NCBI GenBank assembly: GCA_009731375.1
Contig: BJOX01000009.1
Location: forward strand, 652,822 to 716,821
Length of the DNA stretch: 64,000 nt
Source: Paulinella micropora
Taxonomy: Eukaryota; Cercozoa; Imbricatea; Euglyphida
Direction of reading: 5' to 3'
Shown here: positions 1 to 13,489 of the stretch, one piece after another
Layout: each line of letters opens with the position of its first letter
How positions within the stretch are numbered: the first letter of the stretch is position 1
Program-made: the position numbers and the translations under genes
Notes under the pieces: generated by a model
Databases searched by the model: none
What the model saw: the letters and a program-made list of their open reading frames with translations, nothing else
Told to the model about the DNA's origin: nothing

Positions 1-93
1 ATGAATGAATGAATGAAGGAGTGGATGAATGAATGAATGAATGAATGAACGAATGAATGAGTGGCAAAGTCTGACCTGAAGACTGGTTTGACC

Positions 94-1072
94 AGGCAGG
101 GAGGAAAACGGGGTAGCCTGCATACATACATACATACATACATACATACATACATACAGACATACATACATACATACATACATACATACATACATACATA
201 CATAAGGCAGGGAGGAAAACGGGGTAGCCTGCAGACAATACATACATACATACACGCATACATACATACATACATACATACATACATACATACATACATA
301 CATGCATACATACATACAGACACCGGCAGGGAGGAAAACGGGGTAGCCTGCAGTCATAACATACATACATACATACATACATACATACATACATAGATAC
401 ATACATACATACATACATACATGCATACATACATACATACAGACAGACATACATACATACATACATACATGCATACATACATACATGCAGGGAGGAAAAC
501 AGGGTAGCCTGCAGACAATACATACATACGTACATACATACATACATACAGACATACAGACATACAGACATACATACATGCATACATACATACATACATA
601 CACGCATACATACATACATACATACATACATACATACATAGGCAGGGAGGAAAACGGGGTAGCCTGCAGAACATACATACATACATACATACATGCATGC
701 ATACATGCATACATGCATACATACATACATACAAATACCAGGCAGGGAGGAAAACGGGTAGCCTGCAGTCATTCATACATACATACATACATACATACAT
801 ACAGGCAGGGAGGAAAACGGGGTAGCCTGCAGACATACATACATACATACAGACATACATACATACATACATACATACATACATACATACATACATACAT
901 GCATACATACATACAGACACAGGCAGGGAGGAAAACGGGGTAGCCTGCAGATATACATACATACATACATACATACAGACATACATACATACATACATAC
1001 ATAGATACATGCATACATGCATACATGCATACATGCATACATACATACATACATACATACATACATACATAC
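94..1072. repeat. (CATA)n microsatellite with eight copies of a 29-bp unit
   Basis: A tetranucleotide array, CATA on the plus strand, is interrupted by eight near-identical units of about 29 bp (core GGCAGGGAGGAAAACGGGG, then tagcctgcag) at about 94, 205, 325, 487, 641, 741, 803 and 921. Spacing is irregular (62-162 bp). Read on the minus strand each unit starts after ctgcag, a possible 3' splice site, and reads G-Y-P-V-F-L-P-A; copies 1, 3 and 6 are followed by G|GT. It may be an amplified mini-exon. Long frames across the array only translate the microsatellite. Confidence 0.85.
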
Positions 1073-1158
1073 TACGTATGACTTCAAGCGTTTCGTTCAA
1101 GCCATTTCAAGACATGTTACTTGTACTTAAGAACGGAAACATCTCATACATACAGATT

Positions 1159-1545
1159 TTAATAGACGTAGACATGGATATAGAAGAAAACCGGCGCCGT
1201 GCCCACTTGCGATGCGCTGGCCCTGATGGATTGTGCCATGTACTGGTAAGATGTATTTCTGCCGGTCTGCACCCTGAGGCGCACTTCCACAAAGCGAGTG
1301 AACTCGGGTAAGACCAGCCCTGAGAGGTAGATAGGTAGGTAGGTAGGTAGGTAGGTACGTAGGTGGATAGACAGCTTACCAGATTCGAAGTCGACCACGA
1401 GGGAGTGGTGCATGGAGTATGAAAGGAAAAAGGTGGTTGGGCTGGCAGAGAGACGCGTGGCGGTGCCGACTTGGCTGGTTAGGCCGGGGGGAATGCAGCC
1501 CGAGCGGTCCACGAGACAATGGCTCTCATTGAAGGACTCTCCGGC
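1159..1545 (-). CDS. two-exon gene fragment, secreted-type protein, unknown
   Basis: Minus strand. Exon A (1545-1380) follows a strong 3' splice site (ccctttctcag) and ends at a 5' site, G|GTAAGC. A 60-bp intron (1379-1320) made almost entirely of (CCTA)n ends in ctctcag. Exon B (1319-1159) continues in the same frame to a TAA. The joined stretch is about 108 residues; exon A has two Cys (SHC..., RSGC) and exon B looks beta-strand rich (FVEVRLRVQTG). The family is not recognised. Composition suggests an extracellular protein, which is inference. Exons upstream on this strand are lost in the adjacent gap or lie further right. The C-terminal end could instead be an unspliced read into an intron. 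Confidence 0.5.
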   Translation of the reverse strand, partial: AGESFNESHCLVDRSGCIPPGLTSQVGTATRLSASPTTFFLSYSMHHSLVVDFESGKLSIHLRTYLPTYLPIYLSGLVLPEFTRFVEVRLRVQTGRNTSYQYMAQSIRASASQVGTAPVFFYIHVYVY

Positions 1546-1619
1546 CTGAGAAAGGGAAAACGTCAGGTAGGTGGTGGCAGCGCGGGCAATGCGAGGGGCA
1601 GGGCAGGGAGGCGAGAAGG

Positions 1620-1890
1620 NNNNNNNNNNNNNNNNNNNNNNNNNNNNNNNNNNNNNNNNNNNNNNNNNNNNNNNNNNNNNNNNNNNNNNNNNNNNNNNNN
1701 NNNNNNNNNNNNNNNNNNNNNNNNNNNNNNNNNNNNNNNNNNNNNNNNNNNNNNNNNNNNNNNNNNNNNNNNNNNNNNNNNNNNNNNNNNNNNNNNNNNN
1801 NNNNNNNNNNNNNNNNNNNNNNNNNNNNNNNNNNNNNNNNNNNNNNNNNNNNNNNNNNNNNNNNNNNNNNNNNNNNNNNNNNNNNNNNNN
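1620..1890. other. assembly gap (N), followed by a G27 homopolymer
   Basis: 271 N. The right edge is a run of 27 G (1891-1917), as at several other gaps in this window. Confidence 0.95.
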
Positions 1891-1922
<32 letters not shown>

Positions 1923-1940
1923 ACCTGACACGCTGCGCTG

Positions 1941-2751
<811 letters not shown>

Positions 2752-2862
2752 GTGATGAAGTTACCAGACACAATGCGGGGTCACAGTTCCAGACTTGCAG
2801 CGACGGCAAAGGATACAACGTGCTTTGTCGACTAGCGAACGACATGAGTCTTCCCCCTATGT

Positions 2863-5616
<2,754 letters not shown>

Positions 5617-5617
<1 letters not shown>

Positions 5618-5936
5618 CGTCTAGTCTAGGAGCGTCGCATAGCCAAATGGCTATAAGCGTCCTACCAGGAGGCATCCTCGGCTCAGGCCTGCCTTCGCCT
5701 TCCTGCCTCGCTCATAACCAATGGCCAGCGGAGGGATCCACTCACCAAGCACGAAGTGCAGGGTGAGTACCTTTTATTGGGCGAGCTGAAAGGAAAGAAC
5801 ACCCAACGCCACAGCTACCCTGGTGCAGCCTTGCGAGGTAGCCGACGGGCATGTGGCGAAGTTTGCTTTAGGTCATCGCCAACGTCCCGCCCCCTCGACC
5901 AATTTTTCTTACATCGAAGTGAGGGACGCCCGACAG

Positions 5937-5939
<3 letters not shown>
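5617..5939. repeat. 320-bp duplicated unique unit, copy 1
   Basis: About 320 bp of non-microsatellite sequence, over 95% identical by eye to 7174-7490 and flanked on both sides by (GATA)n. It contains a possible 5' splice site (GTGCAGG|GTGAGT at about 5756-5770). No protein is recognised. Both copies sit in the same orientation about 1.56 kb apart, so this is either a segmental duplication or a low-copy mobile unit embedded in microsatellite. Confidence 0.8.
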
Positions 5940-6000
<61 letters not shown>

Positions 6001-6001
6001 A

Positions 6002-6082
<81 letters not shown>

Positions 6083-6105
6083 CAGCCAGCCAGCCAGATA
6101 GATAG

Positions 6106-6438
6106 ATGAGATATCGACTAATGTCAGAAAAAAGGAGCTTCTGATTTCGTCAACCAAGGAAGTCTGTGGGTAAAGTATTAACCCGATGCCCAGCTAAGCC
6201 GTGATGTTTGCACGGAAGGGACTGATACAGGCGATACCAAAGCTCCCTAGTACCAGGCGGGGCCAGGGCTCGTTCCATAAGCGCCCCTTGCAGAACGAGC
6301 TCCCACCTCCATTACAGAGGGCCCAGTAAGCAGATGGAGTTTCGAGACTGTTCGACATTCTAGTATAAACCGACAGAGCACTGTGGGTTTTATTCCGGGC
6401 TCAACAAGCGAGAAAGGGCACCCTGAGGGAACAGGATT
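6106..6438. repeat. 330-bp dispersed repeat, copy 1 (GATA-flanked)
   Basis: Nearly identical in inverted orientation to 19582-19914, and the first ~95 bp recur directly at 6658-6755. The left end abuts (GATA)n; the inverted copy lies between two (TCTA)n tracts. No coding potential is recognised. No terminal repeats are obvious, so a small non-autonomous element or SINE-like unit is possible but unproven. Confidence 0.8.
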
Positions 6439-6556
6439 GTGCTTCCCGTCGCTATTTCGGCATGTGACTTGTAGGCGTATGGCTAGGCACACATAAGGCA
6501 CCCCACCACGGGCCCAGCACACCCACACCATCCCCTAATTCTCTGTCTGTCGACAG

Positions 6557-6643
6557 ATGGCACCCATTTCAAAAAACCAAGCCCAAGGGAGCAAGGGAGG
6601 GTCAGTGACACCTCAAGTGGCCTTGGTTCACTCCGTGGAGTAA
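6557..6643 (+). CDS. 28-residue terminal exon or small ORF, unknown
   Basis: ATG immediately follows a polypyrimidine 3' splice site (ctctgtctgtcgacag) and is open to a TAA. It encodes a Gly/Ser/Gln-containing peptide starting MAPISKNQAQ and ending ALVHSVE. It lies between a full and a partial copy of the 330-bp repeat. It may be the last exon of a gene whose other exons are not visible, or chance. Confidence 0.3.
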   Translation: MAPISKNQAQGSKGGSVTPQVALVHSVE

Positions 6644-6657
6644 GTGATGAGATCAAC

Positions 6658-6753
6658 TGATGAGATATCGACTAATGTCAGAAAAAAGGAGCTTCTGATT
6701 TCGTCAACCAAGGAAGTCTGTGGGTAAAGTATTAACCCGATGCCCAGCTAAGC

Positions 6754-6755
<2 letters not shown>
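6658..6755. repeat. partial copy of the 330-bp dispersed repeat
   Basis: Repeats the first ~95 bp of 6106-6438 in direct orientation (gagatatcgactaatg... to ...gcccagctaagc), then passes straight into (GATA)n. Confidence 0.8.
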
Positions 6756-6806
<51 letters not shown>

Positions 6807-6982
6807 GATAGAATAGATAGAATAGATAGAATAGATAGATAGATAGATAGATAGATAGAATAGATAGAATAGATAGAATAGATAGAATAGATAAAATAGA
6901 TAGAATAGATAGATAGATAGAATAGATAGATAGATAGATAGATAGATAAGATAGATAAGATAGATAAGATAGATAGATAGAT

Positions 6983-7015
<33 letters not shown>

Positions 7016-7121
7016 TAGATAGATAGATAGATAGATAAATAAATAGATAGATAAGATAGAATAGATAGAATAGATAGAATAGCTAGATAGATAGATAGAT
7101 AGATGGATGGATGGATGGATG

Positions 7122-7173
<52 letters not shown>
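6752..7173. repeat. (GATA)n with interspersed GATAGAATA variants
   Basis: Degenerate GATA array in which many units have gained one base (GATAGAATA, GATAAGATA), followed by (GGAT)n and pure (GATA)n. Confidence 0.9.
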
Positions 7174-7488
7174 TGTTTAGTCTAGGAGCGTCGCATAGCC
7201 AAATGGCTATAAGCTTCCTACCAGGAGGCGTCCTCGGTTCAGGCCTGCCTTCGCCTTCCTGGCTCGCTCATAACCAATGGCCAGCGGAGGGATCCACTCA
7301 CCAAGCACGAAGTGCAGGGTGAGTACCTTTTATGGGCGAGCTGAAAGGAAAGAACCCAACGCCACAGCTACCCTGGTGCAGCCTTGCGAGGTAGCCGACG
7401 GGCATGTGGCGAGTTTGCTTTAGGTCATCGCCAACGTCCCGCCCCCTCGACCAATTTTTCTTACATCGAAGGGAGGGACGCCCGACAG

Positions 7489-7490
<2 letters not shown>
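7174..7490. repeat. 320-bp duplicated unique unit, copy 2
   Basis: Second copy of 5617-5939 with a few small indels; again bounded by (GATA)n on both sides. Confidence 0.8.
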
Positions 7491-7534
<44 letters not shown>

Positions 7535-7640
7535 CAGCCAGCCAGATATAGATAAATAGATAGATAGATAGATATAGATAGATAGATAGATAGATAGATA
7601 GACAGATAGATAGATAGATAGATAATATAGAATAGATAGA

Positions 7641-7700
<60 letters not shown>

Positions 7701-7726
7701 GCAGACAGACAGACAGACAGACAGAC

Positions 7727-7780
<54 letters not shown>

Positions 7781-7824
7781 CAAGCTGTGACCTCTTGGCT
7801 TCTTGCTTGCATTGGCGAGCGCCG

Positions 7825-7887
<63 letters not shown>

Positions 7888-7978
7888 CTAGATAGCTAGC
7901 TAGCTAGCTGTGACCTCTTGGCTTCTTGCTTGCATTGGCGAGCGCCATCAGACAGACAGACAGATAGACAGGCAGACG

Positions 7979-8031
<53 letters not shown>

Positions 8032-8035
8032 CTGT
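7491..8035. repeat. (GATA)n/(GACA)n with a ~40-bp unit
   Basis: GATA and GACA arrays interrupted at about 7782, 7906 and 8030 by near-identical 35-40 bp segments (core gacctcttggcttcttgctt). Confidence 0.85.
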
Positions 8036-8059
8036 TACCTCTTGGCTTCTTGCTTGCAT

Positions 8060-9000
8060 TGGCGAGGGGCGTGCTCGGATAGTCTCCGCCAGGCACTGAC
8101 CACGCACTGCACTGATCAGCCCTGATGGATAGATAGATAGGTAGTATAGACACTAGGATCAATGTCCGCCAGGCACTGACCACGCACTGCACTGATCAGC
8201 CCTGATGGACAGATAGAATAGGTAGATAGACAGATGCTAGGATCAATGTCCGCCAGGCACTGTCCACGCACTGCACTGATCAGCCCTGATGGACAGATAG
8301 ATAGGTAAGATGCCGCCAGGCACTGACCACGCACTGCACTGATCAGCTTTGGTGGATAGATAGATAGGTAGATTAGACAGATGCTAGGATCAATGTCCGC
8401 CAGGCACTGTCCACGCACTGCACTGATCAGCCCTGATGGACAGATAGATAGGTAGATTAGACAGATGTGCTAGGATCAATGTCCGCCAGGGTCCACGCAC
8501 TGCACTAATCAGCCCTGATGGATAGATAGATAGGTAGATAGACAGATGCTAGGATCAATGTCCGCCAGGCACTGACCACGCACTGCACTGATCAGCCCTG
8601 ATGGACAGATAGATAGGTAGATAGACAGGATAGTCTCCGCCAGGCACTGACCACGCACTGCACTGATCAGCCCTGATGGACAGATAGATAGGTATATAGA
8701 TAGTCTCCGCCAGGCACTGACCACGCACTGCACTGATCAGCCCTGATGGACAGATAGAATAGGTAGATAGACAGATGCTAGGATCAATGTCCGCCAGGCA
8801 CTGACCACGCACTGCACTGATCAGCCCTGATGGACAGATAGATAGGTAGATAGACAGATGCTAGGATCAATGTCCGCCAGGCACTGTCCACGCACTGCAC
8901 TCGTCAGCCCTCAACACGCACACAGTAGACAGACATGTGTGAGGATCAATCTCCGCCAGGCACTGTCCACGCACTGCACTCATCAGCCCTCAACACGCTA
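8060..9000. repeat. ~83-bp minisatellite, about 12 copies
   Basis: Tandem units made of a unique ~45-bp core (cgccaggcactgaccacgca, then ctgcactgatcagccctgatgg) followed by a short GATA/GGTA/GACA tail. Cores start at roughly 8088, 8168, 8251, 8313, 8397, 8484, 8561, 8638, 8708, 8791, 8876 and 8955. Unit length varies because the microsatellite part varies. Period is not a multiple of three, so it is not a protein repeat. Confidence 0.9.
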
Positions 9001-9007
9001 TAATATT

Positions 9008-9225
9008 GCACTGATCTGCACCTACCTACCCACCTACCTACCTACCTACCTATCTATCTATTTATCTATCAGGGCATATCAGTACAATGCATAGACAGCG
9101 CCTGGGGATTATTCTAGCATCTGTCTGTCTGTCTATCTGTCTGTCTGTTTATCTGTCTGTCTGTCTCGAACACAAAGCACCAACGATTGGATTAGATCAA
9201 ATTAGATTAGATGAGGTTACTTATC

Positions 9226-9281
<56 letters not shown>

Positions 9282-9339
9282 CCTACCTATCTACCTATCT
9301 ACCTACCTACCTACCTACCTACCTATCTATCTATCTATA

Positions 9340-9389
<50 letters not shown>

Positions 9390-9422
9390 CCTACCTACCT
9401 ACCTACCTACCTACCTACCTAC

Positions 9423-9467
<45 letters not shown>

Positions 9468-9475
9468 CATCGATG
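9008..9475. repeat. (CCTA)n, (TCTG)n and (TCTA)n arrays
   Basis: Short (CCTA)n/(TCTA)n at 9020-9070, (TCTG)n at 9118-9168, then alternating (TCTA)n and (CCTA)n at 9220-9468. The 50-bp piece at 9170-9220 shows nothing recognisable. Confidence 0.9.
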
Positions 9476-9477
9476 TT

Positions 9478-9695
9478 ATGAGGTGGCACCAGCAGGGCAC
9501 GTGTTTGCTTTGTGCAGTTGCTTACACGGTAATTACTCAAGACTAGATTAGACTAGAATAGATTAAATATGACATGGTTATCACATTACAGTACATTCAA
9601 TTATATAGATTACTTATCTATCCATCTATCAGACCGGTATTGCCACGTGGTTGCATCAAGGCATTTGCTCGTACAGGTGTTCACGCAATCGCCTA
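9478..9695 (-). pseudogene. two partial duplicates of the Cys-rich exon end
   Basis: Two diverged segments (minus strand, about 9695-9631 and 9534-9478) resemble the 3' half of the exon at 9850-9738. The 9.65 kb copy reads C-V-x2-C-x3-C-x2-x-T-T-W-Q-Y-R, against C-V-x2-C-x3-C-x2-G-A-T-W-V-Y-R in the exon. The 9.5 kb copy keeps V-S-N-C but its frame is damaged. Each is separated by microsatellite. They lack a 3' splice site that would hold the frame, so they are best seen as exon debris. Confidence 0.45.
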
Positions 9696-9737
9696 GCTAT
9701 CTACCTAGCTATCTATCCATCTGTCTGTCTTATGGAC

Positions 9738-9850
9738 CGATATACCCACGTGGCGCCGTCAGGGCACGGGCTGTCACAGTTGCTCACACAGACGCCTGGA
9801 GCGTCCCATGTGCCCTCCGCGAAGCTGCTGGTCAGCTGGTACAGCACCAT
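9738..9850 (-). CDS. exon of a Cys/Trp-containing secreted-type protein
   Basis: Minus strand. It starts after gctgcag (9852-9851) and reads 37 residues beginning MVLYQLTSSF, with W at about residue 15 and the Cys pattern C-V-S-N-C-x3-C-P-D-G-A-T-W, up to a G|GT at 9737. An alternative donor lies at 9745. The frame and phase (0) match the end of the exon at 10497-10385, so the two join to about 74 residues. No family is recognised with confidence; the pattern suggests a disulphide-bonded extracellular module. Confidence 0.5.
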
Positions 9851-9929
9851 CTGCAGCATATGCACATAGGCATCTCAGCATAGGCCAGAATCAACCGCAT
9901 TTGCAGTGAAAATTTTGGCAAAAATGACG

Positions 9930-10375
9930 CAGGTAGGTAGGTAGGTAGGTAGCTTATCTACTTATTATGTACTTACCTACCAGGTCATCCCACTGGGCGC
10001 TGTTGCCAAGTGGTCCATCAATATGGAAGAGAGAAGGCAGGTAGGTAGGAGGGGTTGGTAGGGTAGGTAGGTAAGGTACGTAGGTAGGTAGGTAGGTAGG
10101 GTAGTAGGGTAGATATCTACTTATTATGTATTTCGACCAAGTCGTCCCACTGCGCGCTGTTGCCAAGCGGGCCATCCACATGGAACAAAGAAGGTAGGTA
10201 GGCAGGGTAGGGATAGGAGGGGTAGGTAGGCAGGTAGGTAGGCAGTAGGTAGGTACGTAGGTAGGTTGGTAGGTAGGTAGGTAGGTAGGTAGGTAGGCAG
10301 TAGGTAGGTACGTAGGTAGGTTGGTAGGTTGGTAGGTAGGTAGGTAGGTAGGTAGGTAGGTGATCTACTTATGAT
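9930..10375. repeat. (GGTA)n arrays with two truncated exon copies
   Basis: (GGTA)n blocks with two ~52-bp unique inserts (9979-10030 and 10131-10186). On the minus strand both read F-H-(I/V)-D-G-P-L-G-N-S-A-Q-W-D-D-L and then G|GT. They copy the 3' end of the exon at 10385-10497 (F-H-V-D-G-P-T-G-T-S-S-N-W-N-D-P), including the start of its intron (tacatcataagtag-like). Differences from the parent are mostly conservative at protein level. No 3' splice site precedes either copy. Confidence 0.6.
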
Positions 10376-10384
10376 GTAGTTTAC

Positions 10385-10497
10385 CGGGTCGTTCCAATTC
10401 GAGCTTGTGCCCGTGGGGCCGTCCACATGGAAGACGCGAAAGTTGCACTTGAGCGCGCGAGCGGCGGGGAGAGAGGCCAGGTCAAACTCGAAGAGAA
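10385..10497 (-). CDS. exon of the same secreted-type protein
   Basis: Minus strand. A 3' splice site with a (CT)n tract (ctctctccctcag) precedes 113 nt ending at CCG|GTAAAC. The frame gives L-F-E-F-D-L-A-S-L-P, then a Cys (ALKCNF) and F-H-V-D-G-P, ending N-W-N-D-P, phase 0 at the donor. The polypyrimidine tract is itself the microsatellite that runs into the adjacent gap. Confidence 0.55.
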
Positions 10498-10504
10498 CTG
10501 AGGG

Positions 10505-10540
<36 letters not shown>

Positions 10541-10565
10541 AAGAGAGGGGGGGGGGGGGGGGGGG

Positions 10566-11236
10566 NNNNNNNNNNNNNNNNNNNNNNNNNNNNNNNNNNN
10601 NNNNNNNNNNNNNNNNNNNNNNNNNNNNNNNNNNNNNNNNNNNNNNNNNNNNNNNNNNNNNNNNNNNNNNNNNNNNNNNNNNNNNNNNNNNNNNNNNNNN
10701 NNNNNNNNNNNNNNNNNNNNNNNNNNNNNNNNNNNNNNNNNNNNNNNNNNNNNNNNNNNNNNNNNNNNNNNNNNNNNNNNNNNNNNNNNNNNNNNNNNNN
10801 NNNNNNNNNNNNNNNNNNNNNNNNNNNNNNNNNNNNNNNNNNNNNNNNNNNNNNNNNNNNNNNNNNNNNNNNNNNNNNNNNNNNNNNNNNNNNNNNNNNN
10901 NNNNNNNNNNNNNNNNNNNNNNNNNNNNNNNNNNNNNNNNNNNNNNNNNNNNNNNNNNNNNNNNNNNNNNNNNNNNNNNNNNNNNNNNNNNNNNNNNNNN
11001 NNNNNNNNNNNNNNNNNNNNNNNNNNNNNNNNNNNNNNNNNNNNNNNNNNNNNNNNNNNNNNNNNNNNNNNNNNNNNNNNNNNNNNNNNNNNNNNNNNNN
11101 NNNNNNNNNNNNNNNNNNNNNNNNNNNNNNNNNNNNNNNNNNNNNNNNNNNNNNNNNNNNNNNNNNNNNNNNNNNNNNNNNNNNNNNNNNNNNNNNNNNN
11201 NNNNNNNNNNNNNNNNNNNNNNNNNNNNNNNNNNNN
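10566..11236. other. assembly gap (N) between G homopolymers
   Basis: 671 N, preceded by a G run (about 10548-10565) and followed by GAG plus about 31 G (11240-11270). Confidence 0.95.
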
Positions 11237-11271
<35 letters not shown>

Positions 11272-11296
11272 AGGAGAGGGACACACACACACACAC

Positions 11297-11362
<66 letters not shown>

Positions 11363-11606
11363 GAGGGGGTTACAAATACATTATCAATAAGTTGCATCTC
11401 TCTCCTTTTCCCCCTCTCTCTCCCTCTGTGAGTGAGTGAGTGAGTGAGGGAGGAGGGAGTGAGCGAGTGAGTGCCGGAGTGGGTGAGTGAGTGAGTGAGT
11501 GAGGTGTGTGTATGTGTGTGTGTGTGTGAGTGGTGTGAATGTGTATGTGTGTATGTGTGTATGTGTGTGTGTGTGTTTGTGAGATAGAGAGAGAGAGAGA
11601 GAGTGT
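11272..11606. repeat. (CA)n, (GA)n, (GAGT)n and (GT)n simple repeats
   Basis: Short dinucleotide and tetranucleotide tracts in succession. No gene is supported. Confidence 0.9.
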
Positions 11607-11611
11607 TGTAC

Positions 11612-11669
11612 TATTATTTTTGTTTTCCATTCGAAGATCAGGGGCCGCACCATAGTTGATCAGGGGAAG
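11612..11669 (-). CDS. possible short exon, ankyrin-like segment
   Basis: Minus strand, after a possible 3' splice site (gtatgaatag), reading LPLINYGAAPDLRMENKN before a GT. I-N-Y-G-A-x-P-D-L-R resembles the start of an ankyrin repeat, but one partial repeat is weak evidence. The plus strand of the same island is also open, so strand is uncertain. Confidence 0.22.
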
Positions 11670-11674
11670 CTATT

Positions 11675-11953
11675 CATACATGCATGCATGCATACATACA
11701 TACATACATACATACAGCATACATACATACATACATACATACATACATACATACATACATACCTACATACATACCTACATACATACATACATACCTACCT
11801 ACCTACATACATACCTACATACATACATACATACATACATACATACATTCACACACACACACATACGTACGTACCTACGTACATGCATACATACATACAT
11901 ACATACATACATACATACACATACACACATACATACATACATACATACATACA

Positions 11954-12005
<52 letters not shown>

Positions 12006-12640
12006 CTACCCTACCTACCTACCTACCTACCTAACTACATACATACATACATACGTACATACATACATACATACATACATGCATACATACATACATACAT
12101 ACATACACACGTACATACATATATTACATACATACATACATACATACATAGATAGATACATACATACATTACTTACATATATTACTTACATACATTACAT
12201 ACATTACATACATACATACATACATACGTACGTACGTACGTACATACGTGCGTACCGTACACGTACGTAGATAGATAGATACATACGCATACATACATGC
12301 ATACATACATACATACATGCATACGTACATACATACGTAATACATACATACATACATGCATACATACATACATACATACATACATACATACATACATACA
12401 TTCATACATGCATACATACATACATACATACATACCTTCCCGTTGATGTAGGTATCTCTTGTGTGTGGATAAGCAACAAACATACATACATACATACACA
12501 CACACACATACACACACACTCACACATACATACATACATACACACACAACACCCACACACACACACATACATACATACATACATACACACATACATACAT
12601 ACATACATAAATACATGCATACATACATACATACAAGTTT
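11675..12640. repeat. (CATA)n array with one unique island
   Basis: CATA on the plus strand with CCTA, CACA and ACGT variants; an ACGT-rich stretch lies at 12220-12270. A unique island at 12436-12478 reads on the minus strand D-T-Y-I-N-G-K followed by G|GTATGT and may be a mini-exon. Confidence 0.9.
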
Positions 12641-12762
12641 GTTGACGTAGGTATCCTGTGTGGTGGTCAGCAGCCACTGACCCCGTACAGCTGCGGCCAG
12701 CCACTATGCAGGTAAAACAGGAAGGAAGTAAAGATAGATAGATAGATAGATAGATAGACTAT

Positions 12763-12810
<48 letters not shown>

Positions 12811-12900
12811 GAAGTAGGAAAGTAAGTAAGTAGGTCAGTAAGGAAGGAAGGAACCAAGTACCCCGTACAGCTGCCGCCAGCCACTATGCAGGTAAAAAAA
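12641..12900 (-). CDS. duplicated mini-exon candidates
   Basis: Two near-identical 22-nt segments, 12703-12682 and 12883-12862 on the minus strand, are each preceded by ttacctgcatag and followed by CGGG|GT. They would encode W-L-A-A-A-V-R. Further along the minus strand lie two segments related to each other (about 12655-12640 and 12455-12436) reading D-T-Y-(V/I)-N. Spliced together they give W-L-A-A-A-V-R-D-T-Y-I-N-G-K. (GATA)n/(TCTA)n and (GTAA)n repeats separate the copies. Exons this small need transcript support. Confidence 0.3.
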
Positions 12901-12969
12901 GGAAGGAAGTAAGTAAGGAAGTAGGAAAGTAAGTAAGTAGGTCAGTAAGGAAGGAAGGAAGGAAAAGGA

Positions 12970-13480
12970 AGGAAGTATGTATGCATGTAAGCATGCATGT
13001 ATGTATGTATTTATTTATGTTATGTTATGTTATGTTGTGTTATGTTGTTATGTTATGTTATGTTACGTTATGTTATGTTATGTTATGAAATGTTATGAAA
13101 TGTTATGAAATGTTATGAAATTTTATGAAATGTTATGAAATGTTATGATATGTTATGAAATGTTATGAAATGTTATGAAATGTTATGATATGTTATGTTA
13201 TGTTACGTTACGTTACGTTACGTTATGTTATGTTATGTTATGTTATGTATGTATGTATGTATGTATGTATATATGTATGTATGTGTGTGTATGTATGCAT
13301 GTATGTATGTATGTATGTATGTGTGTACGTATGTATGTATGTATGCATGTATGTATGTATGTGTGTATGTAGTATGTATGTATGTATGTATGTATGTGTG
13401 TATGCATGTGTGCACGTGTGTATGTGTGCATGTATGCATGTATGTATGTATGTATGTATGTGTGTATGTATGCATGTATG
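12970..13480. repeat. (TTATG)n, (TGTTATGAAA)n and (GTAT)n arrays
   Basis: A pentanucleotide TTATG array grows into a 10-bp TGTTATGAAA repeat (about 13075-13190), returns to TTATG/TTACG, then becomes tetranucleotide GTAT with CA/GC variants. Confidence 0.9.
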
Positions 13481-13489
13481 GTACGTACA

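Noticed and set aside
61-396. Long open frames rich in IHTY or MYVC repeats (here and throughout 11-17 kb and 54-61 kb)
   Set aside because: They are translations of (CATA)n/(TATG)n in all frames and both strands; no start, composition or splice evidence supports a protein.
94-951. CRISPR array (regular 29-bp repeats with spacers)
   Set aside because: Spacers are only CATA microsatellite of variable length, the genome is eukaryotic, and no cas genes exist.
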